A DNA stretch of 18,989 nucleotides from NCBI GenBank assembly GCA_017613335.1, contig JAGAEB010000093.1, positions 1 to 18,989 of the forward strand. The letters run 5' to 3'. The position numbers and the translations under genes are program-made. Below are positions 14,358-18,989 of the stretch, piece after piece; position 1 is the first letter of the stretch, and each line of letters opens with the position of its first letter. This DNA is from Methanosarcinaceae archaeon. Its GTDB lineage: Archaea; Halobacteriota; Methanosarcinia; Methanosarcinales; Methanosarcinaceae. The notes under the pieces were generated by a model. It did not search any database and was not told the DNA's origin. It worked only from the letters and a program-made list of their open reading frames with translations.

Positions 14358-15617
14358 ATGCAGAATACTCTGAAAAAAACAGAAGAGATCAGAAAAAAAC
14401 GGAAGACGGACGAAAGAGAAAGCAAAGGAAAAGAGACAGAAAGCAAAGGAAAAGAGACAGAAAGCAAAGGAAAAGAGACAGAAAGCAAAGGAAAAGAGAC
14501 AGAAAGCAAAGAAATTAAGAGGAAAAGGACGGGAAAAACAGAGAGATGCCGTCTCTCCGGATCCGGCTGCTGCCGGAAGAGCCGGGCTGTTCTGATCCTT
14601 CTGCTGTTTTTGTGTTTTTCATCTGTTTTTGTTCCGGCGTCCCAGGCAGACGGGTCAGCGGATCAGGGCGGCGTTATCAGTCTGTCCGTTTCGGCGGAGA
14701 ACATCACACTGACAGTTTCCGGAGACGGCAGTCCTGATTCGAAAACGGTCAGAGTCGTGAATACCGGTGACAGACCGCTTTCTGTCAGTTTCTATTTTCA
14801 GAAAGACGGGAAAAAAGACGATGCCGTCCTTGATGTCCTGACACTTTCGGACACGGATGAAATACTGAACCCCGGCGAATACAGAGACCTGACGGTCACT
14901 CTTTCAGATACGGAAACGGCGAGGATGTTTTCGGAAGACGATAAGAAAAACATCAAACTGAACCTGTTTTATGTTTCCCGGGATGATTCGCCGTTCGCAG
15001 GCGGCATCCGCCTGCCTGTGTATCTGACAGATCAGGAATCCGGCATCAATGAAAATGATCCGGCCGGCGGTCAGGAAACAGAACCGTCCGGAAACAACGG
15101 AAACGGAAAAGAAAGCCCCGGCGCCGGTGACGGAAATAAGGATGAAAACGAGGACAGCGAAAAGGATTATTCATCGTTCGTCAGTTCCGTGATCAGCCGG
15201 GACAGGACCGCCGATCCGTCGCCGGATATCAGACAGGATCCTGAAAATGACGGAGACGAGAAAGGAACCGCATTTCCGCGGGGTGAGACGAAAGCCGGTG
15301 GAGAGGATCGTGAGGCGTTTTCCGAAAACGATGACCGGTACACTGACAGGGAAAACACTGTCATATCAGAAAGACCGGCGCTGATGAAGACCGTTTTTGT
15401 CGTTGTCTTCTTTATCCTCTTTTCGGGACTGATCATCCTTGCTGCCGTCTCGGTTTTCCTGTACCGGAAAATGAAAAGAGGGGCAGGATTCGCCGATGAC
15501 GATGATGACGAAGAGGAAGACGACGAAGAAGAGGAGGACGAGGAAGAGGACGACGAAGAAGACGAGGAAGAAGAGGAGCAAGAAGACGAGGAAGAGGATG
15601 AGAGAACATATGGATGA
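14358..15617 (+). CDS. unrecognised cell-surface protein with acidic cytoplasmic tail
   Basis: A 419-residue protein that I do not recognise. Residues 1-76 are highly basic and contain four ESKGKET repeats. Residues 77-92 are a hydrophobic core ending in ASQA (94-97), which looks like a signal peptide with an unusually long n-region. Residues about 105-226 are rich in alternating polar and hydrophobic strands (ITLTVSGDG, KTVRVVNTGDRPLSVSFYF, YRDLTVTLSD, GGIRLPVYLT), suggesting an immunoglobulin-like or CARDB-like beta-sandwich. A long polar linker (227-340) precedes a transmembrane helix (about 345-369), basic residues, and a tail of about 40 Asp/Glu. The sandwich would therefore be outside and the acidic tail inside. 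ATG 14358 is supported by GGAGGT seven bases upstream, and no alternative in-frame start lies nearer the signal. Adhesion or envelope roles are guesses. Confidence 0.8.
   Translation: MQNTLKKTEEIRKKRKTDERESKGKETESKGKETESKGKETESKGKETESKEIKRKRTGKTERCRLSGSGCCRKSRAVLILLLFLCFSSVFVPASQADGSADQGGVISLSVSAENITLTVSGDGSPDSKTVRVVNTGDRPLSVSFYFQKDGKKDDAVLDVLTLSDTDEILNPGEYRDLTVTLSDTETARMFSEDDKKNIKLNLFYVSRDDSPFAGGIRLPVYLTDQESGINENDPAGGQETEPSGNNGNGKESPGAGDGNKDENEDSEKDYSSFVSSVISRDRTADPSPDIRQDPENDGDEKGTAFPRGETKAGGEDREAFSENDDRYTDRENTVISERPALMKTVFVVVFFILFSGLIILAAVSVFLYRKMKRGAGFADDDDDEEEDDEEEEDEEEDDEEDEEEEEQEDEEEDERTYG
14418..14501 (+). repeat. 21-bp coding repeat in the surface-protein N-region
   Basis: Four identical 21-bp units encode ESKGKET (residues 21-48), followed by a partial copy. 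The lack of third-position variation indicates very recent expansion. Confidence 0.9.
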
Positions 15618-15696
15618 AAAAGAGGATCGGAACAGAGGAAGAGGATGAGAGAACATATGGATAAAAAAGAGGATCGGAACAGAGGATGAGACAGAG
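15588..15696. repeat. 47-bp tandem duplication across the stop codon
   Basis: 15588-15634 is repeated at 15635-15681 with one difference (TGA in copy 1, TAA in copy 2), and a partial third copy follows. Copy 1 contains the last codons and stop of the surface-protein gene. The single change leaves a stop in both copies. Confidence 0.9.
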
Positions 15697-15794
15697 TGAT
15701 GAAACAGGGATTGTTGAAGAGAAAATGATGAACGGGGAGAAGACGGTCAGGCCGGCACAGAATAAGCAGAAGACTCTATCGGAAATAATATCAG

Positions 15795-15835
15795 AAAAAA
15801 GAGCCGGAAGCATCAGATCCGGCTGATGCTTCCGG
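15795..15835 (-). terminator. terminator of the S4-FtsJ methyltransferase gene
   Basis: CCGGAAGCATCAG (15804-15816) and CTGATGCTTCCGG (15823-15835) form a perfect 13-bp stem with a 6-base loop. On the minus strand it is followed by CTC and six Ts. Further small inverted repeats (AAAATC/GATTTT near 15836-15851, GCCGGCA/TGCCGGC at 15857-15879) lie between it and the gene. It may also stop transcripts from the left-hand gene. Confidence 0.75.
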
Positions 15836-15922
15836 AAAATCTCCGGATTTTCGGATGCCGGCAGGTAACGATTGCCGGCCGCCGGAGGATCAGAGTCTCC
15901 GGCTGCGGAGGCGATCTGTGAT

Positions 15923-16756
15923 TCATTCTTCACTGACGGATTCATCTGTGTCTGCAGAAAGAACGCTGTCGTTTCCTGTGACGGATCTTTCGTCGTCTTC
16001 ATTGTTTCCGGGGAAGGAGTTGTTTTCAGAGCCGTTTTCAGAGCCGTTTTCAGAATCGTTTTCAGAATTGTCTGCATCATCGGCTGCGGCCTGTTTTTTG
16101 ACAGCGATGAAATAGACTTCCTGACGTTCCGGTTCGATCATGTCGATGATATCGAAGCCGGCCGACCTGATCTTTTTGATGACGGGCATTTTTGTCTTGT
16201 TCTTCGGGATCTTGATGACCTGAAGAAGACGGCCTTCTTCTTTCAGAAGAGGGCAGATGCGTTTGAGGGCTTTGACGGAATCCAGCGGCTCGAGCGTCAT
16301 GTCACTCAGGAGGACATCGAAAGGCGCGCCGGGAATCCGGTCAATGTCGACCGTGAAAACATCATCGAACATCACGGAAACGTTTTCATTGTCATGCGCA
16401 ATCTGTCCCAGTTCCTGTCTGAAATCTCTTGAAAATTCGATGCCGTGGATATGGCCGGTCCCTTCAAGGACTTCGGCGGCGCACATCAGAAATCCGCCGG
16501 CGCTCGATCCGAGATCGAGAATGTTGTCGCCTTTTCTGATCAGGCCTGTCCTTTCCTGGATGGCTTTCAGCTTGAAATAGCCGCGCGGCATATCGAGGCC
16601 TTCCTCAATGTCGACTTTGTCGTTGACGGAAACGTTTTTGGAAGGTTTTGTACAGACAACGCCGTTGAGTTTCACTTTTCCTTCTTCGATCGCGCGTTTG
16701 GCGCGGCCGCGGGATTTCAGGAAGCCGGTTTCCACAAGATAACTGTCGAGTCTCAT
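15923..16756 (-). CDS. S4-FtsJ RNA 2'-O-methyltransferase-like protein
   Basis: A SAM-dependent RNA methyltransferase of 277 residues. Residues 1-55 form an S4 RNA-binding domain (MRLDSYLVETGFLKSRGRAKRAIEEG and KVKLNG). Residues about 60-222 are an FtsJ/TlyA-type Rossmann domain with the SAM motif LDLGSSAGGF (80-89). The 2'-O-methyltransferase K-D-K-E tetrad can be placed as K62 or K64, D152 (LLSDMT), K182 (QVIKIP) and E213 (QEVYFIA). The S4-FtsJ order is that of TlyA, which methylates rRNA ribose; the target here is unknown. The last 55 residues are an acidic Ser/Glu/Asn tail with 4-residue SENG repeats that family members normally lack. ATG 16756 has no ribosome site. A TATA-like box centred about 26 bases upstream points to a leaderless mRNA. 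Confidence 0.9.
   Translation of the reverse strand: MRLDSYLVETGFLKSRGRAKRAIEEGKVKLNGVVCTKPSKNVSVNDKVDIEEGLDMPRGYFKLKAIQERTGLIRKGDNILDLGSSAGGFLMCAAEVLEGTGHIHGIEFSRDFRQELGQIAHDNENVSVMFDDVFTVDIDRIPGAPFDVLLSDMTLEPLDSVKALKRICPLLKEEGRLLQVIKIPKNKTKMPVIKKIRSAGFDIIDMIEPERQEVYFIAVKKQAAADDADNSENDSENGSENGSENNSFPGNNEDDERSVTGNDSVLSADTDESVSEE
16022..16069 (-). repeat. 12-bp coding repeat in the methyltransferase tail
   Basis: About four 12-bp units with GTTTTCAGA cores on the + strand encode SENG/SEND on the minus strand. The frame is kept. Confidence 0.75.
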
Positions 16757-16777
16757 GGACGGAAAAGAGGCTGTTAT

Positions 16778-16785
16778 CTATAAAT
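16778..16785 (-). promoter_or_regulatory. TATA box of the S4-FtsJ gene
   Basis: On the minus strand this reads TTTATAGA, placed so that initiation about 25 bases downstream falls on the ATG at 16756. Together with the missing ribosome site this predicts a leaderless transcript. Confidence 0.5.
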
Positions 16786-16832
16786 CAGTATCCGATGAAG
16801 AACAGAAAGAAAATTTCCGACGGGAATGCCGG

Positions 16833-16994
16833 TCAGAAATTTTCTGAAGAATTTTTCGATCAGAAAAATTCGGGGGAATTTTTCGATCAGAAAAATTCGG
16901 GGGAATTTTCCGGTCAGAATTTTTCAGAGGAATTTTTAGGTCAGAAAAATCCGGAAGAATTTTCCGATCAGAAAGATCCGGAGGAATTTTCGAT
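16833..16994. repeat. 27-bp tandem array overlapping the elp3 stop
   Basis: Six 27-bp units (starts 16833, 16860, 16887, 16914, 16941, 16968) begin TCAGAAA or TCAGAAT and end in GAATTTT plus a few variable bases. The sixth unit overlaps the last codons and stop of elp3. Each unit holds partly self-complementary AATTTTT/AAAAATT words. The plus-strand frame over it (16795-17049) is probably an artefact. Confidence 0.9.
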
Positions 16995-18614
16995 TCGGAG
17001 ATTTTTGGTCATGTACCGGCCGTCGAATTCATACCCGTATCTGCGGTAATATTCTCTGACGCCGATGCCGCTGATGACGGATAGTTTGTCATAGCCTGCG
17101 TCCTTGGCGAGTTCTTCGGCTTTTTCGATCAGTTCCCGGCCGTAGCCGCGGTGCTGCCAGCTTCCCGGGGATTTCTCGCCGAGCGCGAGCATGGAGCCGT
17201 AAACGTGGAGTTCGCGGATGAGCGCGGTGTTTCTGAGGATCGGGAAGTCGGGTCTTTCGCGGTCTTCCGGGAAACGGAGTCTGCAGAGGCCGATCAGGAT
17301 GTCTTTTTGGGTGTCGGCGAATTCGATGAAATGCTCCGTTCCGCCGCAGGCGTCATATTTTTCGACGCGGAGACGGATGTTCTCAGGATCCGGCGGATTG
17401 TTTCTCAGGAGATTGTGCCCGACCTCGCGGCAGCGGATACAGCGGCAGCGGCCGCCGCGCTCATGGAGTTTATCTTCGGCGATCTGACGGAGATTGCTCT
17501 TTCTGACGCCGCAGAGGATCTGGTGGGCCGGGATATCGCGCTGGACACGCTGCAGACGCGTCCAGGGCGGGAGGATCTCCTTGATGCGTGAAATGAGATC
17601 CGGCGCGTCATCATCCGTCAGCGGCATGTATTCGCCGTTCTGCCACATCCGGCAGAGTTCGGTCCCTTCGGTGACGAGCGTCGGGTAGAGTTTTATGTAA
17701 TCGGGCCGGAAGTCGGGATTTTCAAAAAGCGTCCTGAATCCTTCGATCTCGCGGTCAGGATCCGTGTCGAAAAGGCCCGGCATCATATGGAAGCCGACTT
17801 TGAAGCCTTTGTCGCGGAGACGGCGGTTGGCGTCCGCCGTTTCTGAAACCGTGTGCCCGCGTTTCATTTTCAGGAGAACGTCATCATAAATGCTCTGGAC
17901 GCCCAGCTCGACTTTGGTGCCGCCGAGTCTGAGAAATTCTTCAATATGGTCATCTTTGGCCCAGTCGGGTCTTGTTTCAAACGTGATCCCCGTATTTCTG
18001 ACGGCGCCTGTTTCATTCGCACGTTGGACGGCTTCGAGTGTGAAGTAGGGGCCGACAGGTGTTTCGATCCGTCCGGTCTCAGCTGTCAGCGATTCTCTCC
18101 AGGCGGGAGAGCCCGTCCGGCATCCGTGATCGTTCATGGCCTCGAGGCAGCGTTTGACGAACCATTCCTGATAATCGAGTGTTCTCGCAGAGAAAGTGCC
18201 GCCCATGATGATGAGTTCCGCTTTTGAGACATCGTGGCCGATCGTTTCCAGCTGCGTGAGACGGGAACTGACCTGATCGTACGGGTCGAACCCGAATTCA
18301 AATGCGCGCATGGCCGCCGGTTCTTTTCCCATGTAGCTCTGAGGCGATCTGAAAGCGGAAGAAGGACCGCCCGGACACGGCACGCACTGGCCGTGCGGAC
18401 ACGGTGCCGGAGAAGTCATGGCGGCAATGACGGCAACGCCTGAGACCGTCCTGACAGGTTTTCTCTGAAGAACGTCGCGGATGGCTTTCTTTTCCTCATC
18501 AGTGCCGCGCAGGATGATGTCGCCGTTCGTCGGCAGCGTGCTGAGACGGTATTTTTTACAGGCATCTTTTTTGACGCGGTTCAGATCGGCTTCCGTTTCA
18601 ATGCCCCCCTGCAT
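16968..18614 (-). CDS. elp3: archaeal Elp3, radical-SAM tRNA U34 modification enzyme
   Basis: Catalyses carboxymethylation at C5 of wobble uridine 34 in tRNA, using a radical-SAM iron-sulfur cluster and an acetyltransferase-like domain. The 548-residue frame shows the cluster cysteines C72, C77 and C80 in CPHGQCVPCPGG, TFETRPDW, VELGVQSIYDDVL, KLYPTLVTEGTELCRMW, a cysteine-rich RCRCIRCREVGH block, and a C-terminal GNAT fold (GYGRELIEKAEELAKDAGYDKLSVIS, VREYYRRYGYE). The ATG at 18614 is the first standard start, but the in-frame sequence upstream (to about 18686) still reads like Elp3, ending NAACRQILERV just before it, so the true N-terminus is probably about 15-24 residues longer. The last nine residues come from a tandem-repeat unit. 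The gene is alone, with a TATA-like box at 18737-18744. Confidence 0.95.
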   Translation of the reverse strand: MQGGIETEADLNRVKKDACKKYRLSTLPTNGDIILRGTDEEKKAIRDVLQRKPVRTVSGVAVIAAMTSPAPCPHGQCVPCPGGPSSAFRSPQSYMGKEPAAMRAFEFGFDPYDQVSSRLTQLETIGHDVSKAELIIMGGTFSARTLDYQEWFVKRCLEAMNDHGCRTGSPAWRESLTAETGRIETPVGPYFTLEAVQRANETGAVRNTGITFETRPDWAKDDHIEEFLRLGGTKVELGVQSIYDDVLLKMKRGHTVSETADANRRLRDKGFKVGFHMMPGLFDTDPDREIEGFRTLFENPDFRPDYIKLYPTLVTEGTELCRMWQNGEYMPLTDDDAPDLISRIKEILPPWTRLQRVQRDIPAHQILCGVRKSNLRQIAEDKLHERGGRCRCIRCREVGHNLLRNNPPDPENIRLRVEKYDACGGTEHFIEFADTQKDILIGLCRLRFPEDRERPDFPILRNTALIRELHVYGSMLALGEKSPGSWQHRGYGRELIEKAEELAKDAGYDKLSVISGIGVREYYRRYGYEFDGRYMTKNLRIENSSGSF

Positions 18615-18736
18615 GACGCGTTCCAGGATCTGACGGCAGGCCGCATTAAACTGTTCATCCTGATCATTGAATTCTCTGTAAGCCGTGTGATGTCCCCCCG
18701 TTTCAGATATGATCTCAGGTATAGAAGTTCAGAACA

Positions 18737-18744
18737 ATTATAAA
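18737..18744 (-). promoter_or_regulatory. TATA box of elp3
   Basis: The minus strand reads TTTATAAT after a T-run. Initiation would be near 18714, leaving about 100 bases to the ATG at 18614 but only about 28 to the candidate non-standard start at 18686. Confidence 0.5.
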
Positions 18745-18832
18745 AAAAATGACCCGGACAGATCTCCGGGAAGACATCGCCGGGAGAAAAGACCGGATGA
18801 AAGACATTGTGAGAAATACTGTGAAACACAGC

Positions 18833-18989
18833 GTGAAAACACAGTGTGAAACACTGTCGTGAAACACAGTTGTGAAACACTGTCGTGAAACACAGTGTGA
18901 AACACTGTCGTGAAACACAGTGTGAAACACTGTCGTGAAACACAGTGTGAAACACTGTCGTGAAACACAGTGTGAAACACTGTCGTGAA
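18833..18989. repeat. 25-bp hairpin-forming tandem array running off the window
   Basis: Six units (18833, 18859, 18885, 18910, 18935, 18960) and the start of a seventh. The first two are 26 bp and the rest are identical 25-mers. Each contains ACAGTGT, GAA, ACACTGT, a perfect 7-bp inverted repeat with a 3-base loop. Half-related sequence extends back to about 18810. The array continues beyond 18989, so its full length is unknown. No spacers separate the units, so it is not CRISPR. All three minus-strand frames are open through it because the unit lacks stops. Confidence 0.95.

Noticed and set aside
16795..17049. Plus-strand 84-codon ORF with DQKNSGEFF repeats
   Set aside because: It is open only because of the 27-bp repeat, and its end runs antisense into elp3. 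No ribosome site fits it.
18581..18980. Three overlapping minus-strand reading frames rich in FHTVFHDSVSHCV-type peptides
   Set aside because: They are the three phases of one stop-free 25-bp repeat. The same peptide pattern in every frame shows it is not selected as protein.
18833..18989. Possible CRISPR array
   Set aside because: Units are directly adjacent with no unique spacers and there are no cas genes. The same holds for the 23-, 27- and 11-bp arrays.

Overview
The window reads as chromosomal DNA of a methanogenic archaeon, most likely class Methanomicrobia and plausibly Methanomicrobiales. The grounds are a Kae1-Bud32 fusion, an archaeal CTP-dependent riboflavin kinase with a winged-helix N-terminus, archaeal-type Elp3, short-leader or leaderless genes behind TATA-like boxes, and GGTGA/GGAGG-type ribosome sites. 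Base composition is roughly balanced. The genus cannot be fixed from the sequence alone.

Layout: 260-607 (+) is a small LpdD-like protein (prenylated-flavin enzyme chaperone family). A gene-poor spacer of about 780 bases with a 23-bp tandem array follows. 1387-4134 (+) is a two-gene accessory cassette: an SMC/OLD-like AAA ATPase and a protein with a possible PD-(D/E)XK nuclease core. This pair is the best candidate here for an undescribed, possibly defensive, system. 4297-4998 (+) is ribose-5-phosphate isomerase A. It converges on a two-gene ABC importer of the nitrate/sulfonate/taurine type (ATPase 5173-5949, permease 5951-6736, both -) with no binding-protein gene in view.

7040-10306 (+) is a housekeeping block: Kae1-Bud32 for tRNA t6A, a HAM1/RdgB-type nucleotide-pool cleaner, a doubtful small basic ORF, and CTP-dependent riboflavin kinase. 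A strong bidirectional terminator separates it from branched-chain aminotransferase (10400-11464, -). Next come the phosphate genes, DUF47/PhoU-like (11700-12392, -) and PiT permease (12795-13841, -). These are followed by an unrecognised cell-surface protein with a long structured leader (14358-15617, +), an S4-FtsJ RNA methyltransferase (15923-16756, -) and Elp3 (16968-18614, -). Kae1-Bud32 and Elp3 both modify tRNA anticodon-loop bases, at positions 37 and 34 respectively.

The most striking property is outside the genes. Most larger spacers carry their own tandem array (unit lengths 11, 15, 18, 23, 25, three of about 27, and 47 bp), and several ORFs have repeat-built tails or linkers whose units are multiples of three (12, 21, 21, 36 bp). 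The arrays create many long but spurious reading frames. Two inverted repeats, upstream of the aminotransferase and of the PhoU-like gene, look like operators. Two long leaders, upstream of the ATPase and of the surface protein, can fold into enclosed stems. Elp3 seems to begin about 20 codons upstream of its first ATG, with no standard start codon in frame. All family assignments come from reading motifs, not from database searches.
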